DNA of 64,000 nucleotides, from NCBI GenBank assembly GCA_000381625.1, contig KB906767.1, forward strand, positions 1,218,629 to 1,282,628, read 5' to 3'. The notes beneath the pieces are model-generated. The model was not told the DNA's origin. It did no database searches and saw only the letters and a program-made list of their open reading frames with translations. Of the stretch, positions 34,648 to 43,210 are shown in pieces. How positions within the stretch are numbered: position 1 is the first letter of the stretch; each line of letters opens with the position of its first letter. This DNA is from Bryobacterales bacterium KBS 96. GTDB taxonomy: Bacteria > Acidobacteriota > Terriglobia > Bryobacterales > Bryobacteraceae. The translations under genes and the position numbers were made by a program.

Positions 34648-35595
34648 ATGGCAGAATTTCTGAAGTCGCTCCGCGTGCTGAGCGACGAGGGGCGAATCCG
34701 CATTCTGCGCGTCCTCGAACGTGAGGAACTGAGCGTGGCGGAACTGCAGGAAATTCTCGGCATGGGCCAGAGCCGGATCTCAATGCAGCTTTCGCAACTG
34801 AAACAAGGCGGGTTCGTGGAAGTGCGGCGTGCCGGCCAAAAGAGCCTTTACCGTTTAGCTATGCCGGCTGGCATCGATGGCGTTCTGGCTGAAATACTGC
34901 GGCGCAGCGCGACTGAAATCCGGGAGGCAGCGAAAGACGACGAAGGGTTGCGGCTGGCGCTCGAACGCCGCAAGGACAAATTGCGCGGCTATTTCGACGA
35001 CCTCGCCGGCCGGTTCGGGCGCAATTACGTTCCGGGACGAAGCTGGAAAGGGCTGGCCGAAGTACTGCTCCGGTTGTTGCCTCCCTTAGTAATCGCCGAT
35101 TTAGGCGCCGGCGAAGGCACGCTCTCGCTCATGCTGGCGCAGACGGCGGAACGTGTCATTGCGGTGGATAGTTCCGAAAAGATGGTTAATTATGGCAGGG
35201 ACGCCGCCGACCGCAACGGAGTTGAGAATCTGGAATACCGACTGGGCGATTTGGAAGAACTGCCCCTCAACGACGCCGAGGCGGATATCGCGTTGCTGCA
35301 CCAGAGCCTCCATCACGCCTTGCACCCGCGGAAGGCGGTGGAGGAGGCTTGGCGGATTCTCAAACCGGGCGGCCGCATCGTCATCCTCGACCTGAGAAGA
35401 CATGGGTTTGAACAGGCGCGCGATCTTTATGCCGACGTGTGGCTCGGGTTTTCTCATGTGGAGTTGAGCCAGATGCTCGCGGAGGCCCATTTTTCTCCCG
35501 CCGATATCGCCGTTGTACACCGCGAGGAAGAGGCGCCGCATTTCGAGACCGTGATGGCCATGGCGACAAAACCGAACACGCTATCCGGCAATTGA
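34648..35595 (+). CDS. sahR: ArsR-family regulator fused to a SAM-dependent methyltransferase domain (SahR type)
   Basis: A 315-residue fusion. Residues 1-85 form an ArsR winged helix (LRVLSDEGRIRILRVLEREE, then the recognition helix around GQSRISMQLSQLKQGG). Residues about 135-300 form a methyltransferase-like domain with VIADLGAGEGTLSLML and LRLHHALHP-type features (HQSLHHALHPRKAVEEAWRI). This arrangement, next to ahcY, is that of SahR, described in Desulfovibrio and other proteobacteria as a repressor of methionine-cycle genes that responds to S-adenosylhomocysteine. The methyltransferase fold would then serve as ligand sensor. Assignment rests on architecture and neighbourhood. Autoregulation is likely, since the palindrome is next to its own start. 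Confidence 0.8.
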   Translation: MAEFLKSLRVLSDEGRIRILRVLEREELSVAELQEILGMGQSRISMQLSQLKQGGFVEVRRAGQKSLYRLAMPAGIDGVLAEILRRSATEIREAAKDDEGLRLALERRKDKLRGYFDDLAGRFGRNYVPGRSWKGLAEVLLRLLPPLVIADLGAGEGTLSLMLAQTAERVIAVDSSEKMVNYGRDAADRNGVENLEYRLGDLEELPLNDAEADIALLHQSLHHALHPRKAVEEAWRILKPGGRIVILDLRRHGFEQARDLYADVWLGFSHVELSQMLAEAHFSPADIAVVHREEEAPHFETVMAMATKPNTLSGN

Positions 35596-35678
35596 GGCCG
35601 CCTGCCGGAAAGAGCGAGCCTCTATTCGCGCCGCTGCCGATATGATGGAGCAACAAGCCCCCTTCGGCAAAATTGCTC

Positions 35679-36221
35679 ATGGACCGGAAAAGCACTCCAG
35701 GCAAGGAGGAAATCACTCAGCTGCTGAACGCGCTGCTGGCGTCGCCCGGCGTTGACGGTCACATCGAAATACTATCCGCCACACCCAGTTGGATCAGCCT
35801 GCGCTTCGACTGCCAGCCAGCGCTTGGGGAATGTGTTCTGGAACTGGTTGACAACCTGATGTGCGATCTTGCGGAGCAATTGCGCGAAAAACTCTCCATC
35901 GCTTTGCGGGAAATTCTAACGAACGCCATGGAACACGGATGCGGCTTCGACTCGAAAAAGAGAATCTATGTCGGATACGTCCGAACGACCCGCATGATCT
36001 TGCTCCGCATCGGCGACGAAGGAGGCGGCTTCCGACGCGACGCCATACCGCACGCCGCTTCGGCGAATCCGCTGGGCCAGCCATTCAATCATCTCGAATA
36101 CCGCAGTTCTCACGGAATGCGCCCCGGCGGCTACGGCCTTATGATTGCCGAACGCGGAGTGGATGAACTGCTTTTTAATGAGAAGGGCAACGAAGCGTTG
36201 CTGATTCACTACCTTACCTAG
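35679..36221 (+). CDS. RsbW-like ATP-binding protein (HATPase, anti-sigma-factor type)
   Basis: A 180-residue protein with a GHKL ATPase domain. The N box is ALREILTNAMEHG, the G1 box GDEGGGFRRD, and the G2 box GMRPGGYGLMIAERGVDEL. No histidine-phosphorylation domain is present, so it belongs with the RsbW/SpoIIAB-like serine kinases that control sigma factors through phosphorylation of an anti-anti-sigma protein. No STAS-domain partner or matching sigma factor is next to it; the ECF sigma factor at 23.9 kb is not of the type such kinases usually control. The ATG at 35679 is taken in preference to the TTG at 35673. Confidence 0.8.
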   Translation: MDRKSTPGKEEITQLLNALLASPGVDGHIEILSATPSWISLRFDCQPALGECVLELVDNLMCDLAEQLREKLSIALREILTNAMEHGCGFDSKKRIYVGYVRTTRMILLRIGDEGGGFRRDAIPHAASANPLGQPFNHLEYRSSHGMRPGGYGLMIAERGVDELLFNEKGNEALLIHYLT

Positions 36222-36454
36222 TCGATCGCAACGTGGCGGCACTCCGGCCAATTGATCCGGAGGTCGTCGAGAGCCGATCGATCCTAACAAGTTGGATCGC
36301 AATTTCAGGTGAAGCGGCCAACTCTATGGAAATGTTGGGGGATCGCCTTGCCGCTAGTTGAAATTCATCATGTTGAGTATTGAAACCACTTCTTCGCGGT
36401 GGCGGCTCGGTAAACCGTGAAAGCGCTTCCTGAGCCGCCATCGCAAGGTAGCGA

Positions 36455-36712
36455 TTAGTGGCGAATTTCGGCTAGCTCTTCCTTTCTGGACAGTAACATC
36501 GGAATCTTTTCTTTTGACTTCCCCAGCGAAGAATCTAACCGGCTCATCAATATGCTTCCAATAAACTCCAACGCATCCGGCTTGTAAATCATTCGAATAA
36601 TCGGATGCAAGCCATTTCCCAGGAAAGTCCAATGGATAGGAACTCGCCGGACCGGGCCTACCTCGAAACCCGACGCAAACCGCGGCTCCCCCGGATTGAT
36701 TTCACCAGCCAA
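36455..36712 (-). CDS. Doubtful hypothetical protein
   Basis: An 85-codon frame that can only start at a TTG immediately after a TAA. The product would be basic and contains PIHWTFLGNGLHPIIRMIY and LEFIGSILMSRLDSS, with no family I recognise. Codon use is less GC-rich at third positions than in neighbouring genes, and a second frame overlaps it. It may be a remnant or a chance frame. Confidence 0.2.
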   Translation of the reverse strand: MAGEINPGEPRFASGFEVGPVRRVPIHWTFLGNGLHPIIRMIYKPDALEFIGSILMSRLDSSLGKSKEKIPMLLSRKEELAEIRH

Positions 36713-36750
36713 TTATTTCTCTATAAATACTTATCGTTCGACTATCATGG

Positions 36751-36778
36751 TTGACCCACTAATGATATTTGTGATAAC
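36751..36778 (+). promoter_or_regulatory. Possible sigma-70-type promoter of the third TonB-dependent receptor
   Basis: ttgacc at 36751-36756, a 16-base spacer, and gataac at 36773-36778, 44 bases before the GTG start of the receptor, whose own ribosome-binding site ggggaggtg is strong. The -10 match is partial. Confidence 0.4.
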
Positions 36779-36822
36779 TTTCCCGAAACCATAACACGAA
36801 GGGACAATTGGGGAGGTGAACC

Positions 36823-39800
36823 GTGAAATGGATAGATAGAGCAAAAAAGGCGGCGTCGCATCTGATCGCCGCATTCATTTTCATAGCTTCCGGAGCGCTG
36901 GATGTATCGGCCCAGGTTCTATACGGATCGATCAACGGCACGGTAACGGACCAAAGCGGCGCCGTAGTGACAAAGTCGGTTGTCACCGCAACCGAAACAT
37001 CGACCGGCTTATCGCGACAGGTGGAGACGGATCGCGTTGGCTACTATTCGATTCCAAATCTGCCGCAAGGCAATTACGATCTGTCGATCAGCGCAAGCGG
37101 GCTCAGGCCGCTCATCCAAAAGGGCGTAAACGTTCTCATCAATACAGCCACCCGGGCAGATATTAAGTTGGAGGTGGGTTCCGTTTCCGAGTCCGTCACG
37201 GTGGAGGCGAGCGCCGCTCTCCTTCAAACGACGAAATCGGATGTCAATGTCAATCTGGAGGCGCGGGCAATTGGAAATCTACCGCTCTCGAATTACCGGA
37301 ATTATCAAAGTTTGATGAACCTGGTTCCAGGCGCCACGCCGGTGCGCTTTCAAAACGCGGTTATCGACACACCCCAGCGCGACTTGACCACGAATGTGAA
37401 CGGCCAGGATCGAGGCGACACCAACACCCGCGTGGATGGCGCGGCTAATATTCTGGTCACGATGCCCCATCATATGGCGTACGTCCCTCCGGTGGAGAGC
37501 ATTGATGAGGTTGATATTTCCACCGACAGCTTCGATGCGGAACAGGGAATGACCGGCGGCGCCGCCGTCACCGTGTCGACGAAATCTGGAACCAATCAAT
37601 TTCATGGCAGCGCTTTTGCGATGCACTCGAACAATGCCTTTCGCGCGTTTCTGTGGGACGAAAATCGCGCCGGCGTGAAGACCAAACCCAAAGGCATCCG
37701 GAACATCGATGGCGGCAGCCTCGGAGGCCCAATTAAGAAAGACAAGCTGTTTTTCTTCACCGATTGGGAAGGGACCTTCGAACGTGTGGGCCGCTCCGCT
37801 CTATTTTCCGTACCGACAGACGATTTCCGCGCCGGAGATTTCAGCAGAAAGCTGGGAGTTCCCATTCTGGATGGCGAAGGCAATGCGATTTTAGTGCCCA
37901 CCACCGAGGGCGCGTCCGTACCGCTTCGGGATGGCGTGATTTTCGATCCGTTTACGGGCAATCCGGACGGCACGGGCCGCTCGGTATTTTCGAACAACGG
38001 ACGACTCAACGTTATTCCGGCGTCGCGGCTCAACGGCCCGACGATGAAAATGCTGTCGTTGGTTCCTCAGCCAAACCTACCCGGAGATCTAAGCAACTAT
38101 TTCAACTCCGGCACGCAGCGGCTCAACCGCAACAATCTCGACGCCAAAGTCAATTGGAACCGGAACGATAAGCATCAAATTTGGGTGAAATACAGCGTGA
38201 TGGACGCGCTGGTGCATGGAGACTTCGGATTGGGTGAAGCGGGCGGTGGATGTTTGTGCGACGGCGGGGTGGGCGACGGCCATACGCTCGTACAGTTGGC
38301 CGCCATCGGCCAAACCTATACTGTCTCACCCACGTTCCTGATCGATGGGACGCTCGGCTGGACGCGGTTCGGCCAGAACGTGAAATCGCCCGACCTCGGA
38401 ACCAACTTCGGAACGGAGGTCCTTGGACTTCCCGGCACAAACGGTCCCGACCCGAGAGAAAGCGGGATACCGGCTTTCAATATCGGCTCCGACTACTCGA
38501 CTCTCGGCAATACCGAAGGATGGAATCCTCTGTTCCGCAACGACCAATCCTTTACGTTCAATGCCAACGCAAGCTGGATGAAGGGCGCCCATGAAATCCG
38601 CTTCGGCTTCGATTTTATGCACCACCTGATGAACCACTGGCAGCCGGAACTAGGCGACGGCCCCCGCGGCGCGTTCTATTTCGACGATGGCGTTGCGGCC
38701 CTGAATCCGGCAGCCATTGCATCGTCTGTCGGATTCCAGGGAGACACGCCTTCGTTTGAGAACGGATGGAACGGGCTTGCGGGATTTCTGCTCGGTACTC
38801 CAACGTCCACCGCAAAGAGCAGCCAGTTCATCAAAATGAACAGCATGGAGAACCAGTATGCTCTCTATATTCGCGATCGGTGGCGCGCCACTTCCAAGTT
38901 AACCCTCAATCTTGGCGTGCGATGGGAACTCTACCCGAACCGGACACGCTCCGCCGGCATGGGAATTGAGTCGTACGACTCCACGACAAACGAGGTACTC
39001 ATTGGCGGACGAGGCGGCATCCCCAGAGACAACGGAGTGGGTTTCAGCAAGAAACTCTTCGCGCCACGCATCGGCTTCGCTTACGAATTGGGGGATTCGA
39101 CCGTGATTCGAAGTGGTTATGGCATCACCTATCATCCGCACCCGTGGGGCGCGCAGGCCTTGCGCGGCTGGTATCCACTGACGATCGCTTCAGAGTTCGC
39201 GGGTCCCAATGGCTTCCAGCCGGTCACAACCGGCCCCAATTACGTGGCGGCGGGAGTTCCGAACCAACCGCTGGGTCCCGACGTTGGCATTGTGCCGATC
39301 TGCTGTCCCGACATCAGCCAGGGAAGAATTCCACTGCCTTCGTCGGACGAGATGGGTTATCCGGCGGCCAATCAGGAATTGCATCGCGGCTATATTCAGT
39401 CGTGGAATCTTATTGTCGAACGAAAATTGCCGGGTCAGTTTGTGACGTCCGTCGGATATGTAGGAACAGCGTCGGTGAATGGCTTTGCCTTCCTGGACAT
39501 CAACGCATCGCAAATACCCGGTTCCGGCGATGATGGGCGCCCGCTGTTTGCTCAATTCGGCCGCACCGCGACGACGCGCGAGTGGGATGGGCGTACACAC
39601 AGCAGCTATCACTCGTTGCAAGTCACCGTAAACCGGCGCGTGAAAGGCGGCCTATTCCTCAAGGGCGCCTACACGTATTCGCATGCCATCGACATGGCCG
39701 ATTATGGCGACTGGACAGCATTTAATTGGAATGCGCCTATGGTGTTCGATCGTAACCGGGCTTCGGCCTCGAACAACATCCCACACGTAATTCAGCTCGG

Positions 39801-40332
39801 GTATGTGTACGAACTGCCTTTCGGGGCCGGCAAAAAATGGGCCAACAGCGGGATGTCGAGCGCCGTGCTGGGAGGATGGCAGATCAACGGCACGTTTAGC
39901 GCCTACCAGGGACGGCAGTTTACAATTACGGCCTCCGGCTCCGAATTGAATATGCCCGGGAACCTGCAGACCGCCGATTTGGTCAAGGCATCGGTCGCCA
40001 AGGTGGGGAAGGTTGGAGACGATGGCGTCTGGTTCGACACCAGCGCATTTGCACGGCCCACTGGCGTACGATTCGGTAATGTCGGCCGGAACACCATGCG
40101 CGGCCCCGGCGTGGTAAACACCGATTTAAGCCTGTTCCGCACGTTCAAAATAACGGAGAAGATCAATTTGCAAGCGCGCGGGGAGGCGTTCAACCTGTCG
40201 AATACTCCGCATTTTTCAAATCCGACCGCGAACATCAACAGTTCGAATTTCGGGAAGATCCTTTCCACACAATCGGCGGATGCATTCGGCCGATCCAGGG
40301 AGATGCGCTTCGGGTTACGGCTCGGCTTTTAG
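36823..40332 (+). CDS. TonB-dependent receptor, Oar-like (carboxypeptidase-regulatory-like domain)
   Basis: An outer-membrane receptor of 1169 residues with GTG start behind ggggaggtg. The N-terminus has a signal peptide (HLIAAFIFIASGALDVSAQ), then the carboxypeptidase-regulatory-like domain starting SINGTVTDQSGAVVTKS, the plug region with NLPLSNYRNYQSLMNLVPGA and VDISTDSFDAEQGMTGGAAV, and a long beta-barrel ending in MRFGLRLGF. The plug lacks the usual YxVDGxP phrase, having TRVDGAANILVTMP instead. Ligand unknown. It stands alone, convergent with ada. Confidence 0.92.
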   Translation: MKWIDRAKKAASHLIAAFIFIASGALDVSAQVLYGSINGTVTDQSGAVVTKSVVTATETSTGLSRQVETDRVGYYSIPNLPQGNYDLSISASGLRPLIQKGVNVLINTATRADIKLEVGSVSESVTVEASAALLQTTKSDVNVNLEARAIGNLPLSNYRNYQSLMNLVPGATPVRFQNAVIDTPQRDLTTNVNGQDRGDTNTRVDGAANILVTMPHHMAYVPPVESIDEVDISTDSFDAEQGMTGGAAVTVSTKSGTNQFHGSAFAMHSNNAFRAFLWDENRAGVKTKPKGIRNIDGGSLGGPIKKDKLFFFTDWEGTFERVGRSALFSVPTDDFRAGDFSRKLGVPILDGEGNAILVPTTEGASVPLRDGVIFDPFTGNPDGTGRSVFSNNGRLNVIPASRLNGPTMKMLSLVPQPNLPGDLSNYFNSGTQRLNRNNLDAKVNWNRNDKHQIWVKYSVMDALVHGDFGLGEAGGGCLCDGGVGDGHTLVQLAAIGQTYTVSPTFLIDGTLGWTRFGQNVKSPDLGTNFGTEVLGLPGTNGPDPRESGIPAFNIGSDYSTLGNTEGWNPLFRNDQSFTFNANASWMKGAHEIRFGFDFMHHLMNHWQPELGDGPRGAFYFDDGVAALNPAAIASSVGFQGDTPSFENGWNGLAGFLLGTPTSTAKSSQFIKMNSMENQYALYIRDRWRATSKLTLNLGVRWELYPNRTRSAGMGIESYDSTTNEVLIGGRGGIPRDNGVGFSKKLFAPRIGFAYELGDSTVIRSGYGITYHPHPWGAQALRGWYPLTIASEFAGPNGFQPVTTGPNYVAAGVPNQPLGPDVGIVPICCPDISQGRIPLPSSDEMGYPAANQELHRGYIQSWNLIVERKLPGQFVTSVGYVGTASVNGFAFLDINASQIPGSGDDGRPLFAQFGRTATTREWDGRTHSSYHSLQVTVNRRVKGGLFLKGAYTYSHAIDMADYGDWTAFNWNAPMVFDRNRASASNNIPHVIQLGYVYELPFGAGKKWANSGMSSAVLGGWQINGTFSAYQGRQFTITASGSELNMPGNLQTADLVKASVAKVGKVGDDGVWFDTSAFARPTGVRFGNVGRNTMRGPGVVNTDLSLFRTFKITEKINLQARGEAFNLSNTPHFSNPTANINSSNFGKILSTQSADAFGRSREMRFGLRLGF

Positions 40333-40410
40333 AACGGATTCCGGGCCACCCATGGGCAAAAACCTGAGCGTCGGCATTTCGGAAGACACAGTGGATTGAA
40401 CGCGGGCATT

Positions 40411-40440
40411 CTGGCCGTTTCGGCTGCGGAAAACGGCCAG
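40411..40440. terminator. Hairpin between convergent receptor and ada genes
   Basis: A perfect 10-base stem ctggccgttt / aaacggccag with a 10-base loop in the 130-base convergent gap. Neither side has a long T-run, so termination may depend on the stem alone, if it is a terminator. Confidence 0.45.
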
Positions 40441-40462
40441 AGATTCTTCCAGCTCTCGCGAA

Positions 40463-41527
40463 TCATGCCCGTTTTTCGGCATCGAGAAGCCGCCGTTTGC
40501 GTTCGAGTCCCCAGCGGTAGCCGCCCAGGTTTCCGTCGCCACGAATCACACGATGGCATGGAATAACAATTGCTACCCGATTCAAAGCGCAGGCGCTGCC
40601 GACAGCACGGGCGGCCCCCGGCTTGCCGAGCGAACGGGCGATTTCGGAGTAACTCCTCGTCTCACCGTAAGGAATGGACTGGAGATAGTTCCACACCCTG
40701 CTTTGGAATGCCGTGGCACGCACGTCGACCGGAACGTCCAGCCGCGGCTGCTCGCCCTGCAGATGTCGCGAAAGAGCGTCGATCCAAAGGTCCAGTTGCT
40801 CGGAATGCGGATGCTTCGCCTGCTCAATTGCGGCGGCGGGAAATTCGCCACGAAGGTTCGCGAGTAACTGCTCGCGAGAGTCGCCGAATTGCAACGAACA
40901 CAAGCCGCGATCCGTGGCGGCGATCGCCATGAGACCGAGCGGAGTCTCGACGCAGACGTACGAAATCGAGATCTTCTCGCCGCCCGCGCGATACTCCGAC
41001 GGCGTCATGCCGAGCCGCGAATCGACCCGTTCGTAGACACGGCTGCTCGATCCGAAGCCTGCGTCATAGATTGCATTGGTCACTGACCCGCCTTCCCGAA
41101 GTTGGTTCTTGAACTTCTCAAGGCGGCAAGCAACCACGAATTCTTTGGGACTCACTCCGGCAATCGATTTAAACGTCCGTTGCAGATGGGAAGGGCTCAA
41201 CCCCGCTTGCCGGCTGAGGTTCTCGAGCGTCAGCGCGTGCCCGTCGTCGATGTGGCCCCGGATGTAATCGCAGAGTTGCTGGATACGTGCGCCGTTTGGT
41301 GCGGACGCGCGCGCATCGGCCGGCCGGCAACGGCGGCACGGCCGCAGTCCGTCCCGCTCGGCTGCTTCCGGCGTCTCATAAAACCGGACGTTCTTGCGAA
41401 GCGGCTTGCGCGCCGGACACGAAGGGCGGCAATAAACACCGGTCGTCAGTACACCGAAATAGAACCGGCCATCTTGCGCTGTATCTTTCGCGAGCACGGC
41501 TTCCCAGCAGTTTTCCTGATTCAACAT
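40463..41527 (-). CDS. ada: Ada: methylphosphotriester sensor, AraC-type regulator and O6-methylguanine-DNA methyltransferase
   Basis: A 354-residue alkylation-repair protein with the complete three-part Ada plan. The N-terminal zinc domain has VYCRPSCPARKPLRKNVRFY and GLRPCRRCRP, whose four Cys bind zinc and one of which accepts the phosphotriester methyl group. An AraC-type double helix-turn-helix follows (about 85-185, SRQAGLSPSHLQRTFKSIAG). The C-terminal methyltransferase has the acceptor Cys in VIPCHRVIRGDGNLGGYRWG near residue 322. Methylated Ada activates its own gene in known cases. No alkA or other adaptive-response gene is adjacent. Confidence 0.95.
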   Translation of the reverse strand: MLNQENCWEAVLAKDTAQDGRFYFGVLTTGVYCRPSCPARKPLRKNVRFYETPEAAERDGLRPCRRCRPADARASAPNGARIQQLCDYIRGHIDDGHALTLENLSRQAGLSPSHLQRTFKSIAGVSPKEFVVACRLEKFKNQLREGGSVTNAIYDAGFGSSSRVYERVDSRLGMTPSEYRAGGEKISISYVCVETPLGLMAIAATDRGLCSLQFGDSREQLLANLRGEFPAAAIEQAKHPHSEQLDLWIDALSRHLQGEQPRLDVPVDVRATAFQSRVWNYLQSIPYGETRSYSEIARSLGKPGAARAVGSACALNRVAIVIPCHRVIRGDGNLGGYRWGLERKRRLLDAEKRA

Positions 41528-41803
41528 AACGCTTCTCCTATAGGCCAGCTCCGCGGAGATTACTTCCTTTTGTGATGTAGCGCCGGTCCGACCCGGTGCG
41601 GTTAAAAGCAGGTTGCGGAGGCCTCACGATTCGATGGTAGGGCTGTTGGAATTGCTGTCGCTATCCGCTTCTTGCGGTTGAATTTAGCGGGCGCCGAGAT
41701 CGATAATCCTCGGCGATATCCGGTAGAAGACGGCTTCGCAGTGGAGACGGACCACGCCGTTCAGGCGATCAGCTTCGGACAAATACGGTTCAAGGCGCTT
41801 TGG

Positions 41804-43210
41804 CTATTGCTGCCAGCCGCCGCCCAGAGCGCTATAGATTTGCACAAGGCTGAGCCGTTCATTGAGGCGAGCGCGGGCGAGATTAAGCTCGGCTGAAAAG
41901 TAGTTCGTCTCGCTGGTAAGCACCTCGAGATAGCTAGTCGCGCCTCCCTGATACCGCGTATGCGACAGCTTGTCCGCATCCTGGGCGTAGTTGGTCAGCG
42001 CCTCTTGGTGCTCGCGATATTCGCGGTACTTGCGATAAGCGATCAGGGCGTTCGAGACATCTCGAAACGCCTGCTGAACCGTCTGCTCGTAAGTCAGTAG
42101 GTATTGCTGCTGCTGCGCCTCGGCCAGTTTCAAATTCGAGCGAAGTCTTCCGCCCTCAAAAATAGGCTGCGTGGCCTGGCCGGCAAAACTCCACACGCCG
42201 TTGGACAGCGTGAAGAGATTGCCCAGACCGATGCTTTCGACACCTCCGCTGCCGGTCAGCGAAATCTGCGGGAAAAACTGAGATCTTGCCACTCCGATCT
42301 CCGCATTCGCGGCGATCAGGTTCTGTTCCGCTGCCCGAATATCCGGACGGCGTTCCAGGAGAGATGAGGGAAGCCCCGCAGGGATTGACGGGAGCAGCGG
42401 CTGCTCTGTCAACGCCCGGCCGCGCGGTATTCCGGCAGGATTTTCGCCCAAATAGATACTGATCTGATTCTCCTGGGTTTGAATTTCACGTTCCGTCTCG
42501 GGGATAGCCTCGGCCGCAGTCTCGACAAGCTGCTGCGCCTGGCGCACGTCCAGCATCGATGTAGCGCCGCCGTTGGCCAGCGTTTCAGTGAGTTTGAGAG
42601 ATTGCTGCCGCGAAGCCAACGTCCCCTGCGCGATGCTCAACTCCAAGTCGAGTTCGCGAAGCTGGAAATACGCGGCCGCCACGTTCGCGACAACTGTGCT
42701 TAACACGGCCCGGCGCCCCCACTCCGAGCCCAAAAGGTTCGCGCGGGCAGCTTCCGTTGCCCTACGATATCGGCCCCAGAAATCCAAATTCCAGGATGCC
42801 GACAGATTCAATGTGTCCGCGAGATATTGATAACCGTTGAAGACGCCGGGAACCGCCGGAGATCGCGTGCCGCTAATGCCCGCCCCACCGCTGATGGAAG
42901 GAAACTGATCCGCGCGGGTGATCCCGAGTTGCGCTTGCGCCTGGACAACACGGGTGGCTGCAATGCGTACATCATAGTTTCGTTCGAGCGCCGTCCGTAT
43001 CAGCTTTTGAAGCTCTTGGTCCTGGAAAACGGCCCACCATTTTTCATCGCCCAGCGACGCCGCAATCGCCGCCGCGGACTGGCCAGGCGGCGGCTCTCCC
43101 CGGTATGTGGTTGGCACATTCACAACCGGCCGCTTATAATTCGGGCCGACAGTACAGCCGGCAAGCCCCATCAGGAGAAACGCCGCGGTTAGCGCCGCTA
43201 CCCGCCGCAT
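41804..43210 (-). CDS. Outer-membrane efflux lipoprotein, NodT family
   Basis: The outer-membrane channel of a tripartite pump, 468 residues from the ATG at 43210. A lipobox (LTAAFLLMGLAGC) marks a lipoprotein, followed by TVGPNYKRPVVNVPTTYR, the typical start of the NodT/OprM group, and two repeats of long coiled-coil helices (for example TRVVQAQAQLGITRADQFPS). LLERRPDIRAAEQNLIAANA is a family hallmark. Its ATG overlaps the TAA of the upstream permease (TAATG). The frame is open further upstream, but that part overlaps the permease and looks non-coding. Confidence 0.93.
   Translation of the reverse strand: MRRVAALTAAFLLMGLAGCTVGPNYKRPVVNVPTTYRGEPPPGQSAAAIAASLGDEKWWAVFQDQELQKLIRTALERNYDVRIAATRVVQAQAQLGITRADQFPSISGGAGISGTRSPAVPGVFNGYQYLADTLNLSASWNLDFWGRYRRATEAARANLLGSEWGRRAVLSTVVANVAAAYFQLRELDLELSIAQGTLASRQQSLKLTETLANGGATSMLDVRQAQQLVETAAEAIPETEREIQTQENQISIYLGENPAGIPRGRALTEQPLLPSIPAGLPSSLLERRPDIRAAEQNLIAANAEIGVARSQFFPQISLTGSGGVESIGLGNLFTLSNGVWSFAGQATQPIFEGGRLRSNLKLAEAQQQQYLLTYEQTVQQAFRDVSNALIAYRKYREYREHQEALTNYAQDADKLSHTRYQGGATSYLEVLTSETNYFSAELNLARARLNERLSLVQIYSALGGGWQQ

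Larger units (their letters stand above)
36222..36822. other. 600-base region with no certain gene
   Basis: Between the RsbW-like gene and the third TonB-dependent receptor. It is richer in A and T than its surroundings toward the right end, where a promoter-like pair is found. On the minus strand an 85-codon frame is listed separately at low confidence. No repeat or RNA structure is recognised. Confidence 0.4.

Noticed and set aside
41672-41896. 74-codon plus-strand frame between ada and the efflux operon
   Set aside because: Its second half is antisense to the end of the outer-membrane channel gene and its first half shows no ribosome-binding site or homology; the region also has only a weak 7-base hairpin at 41692-41715.
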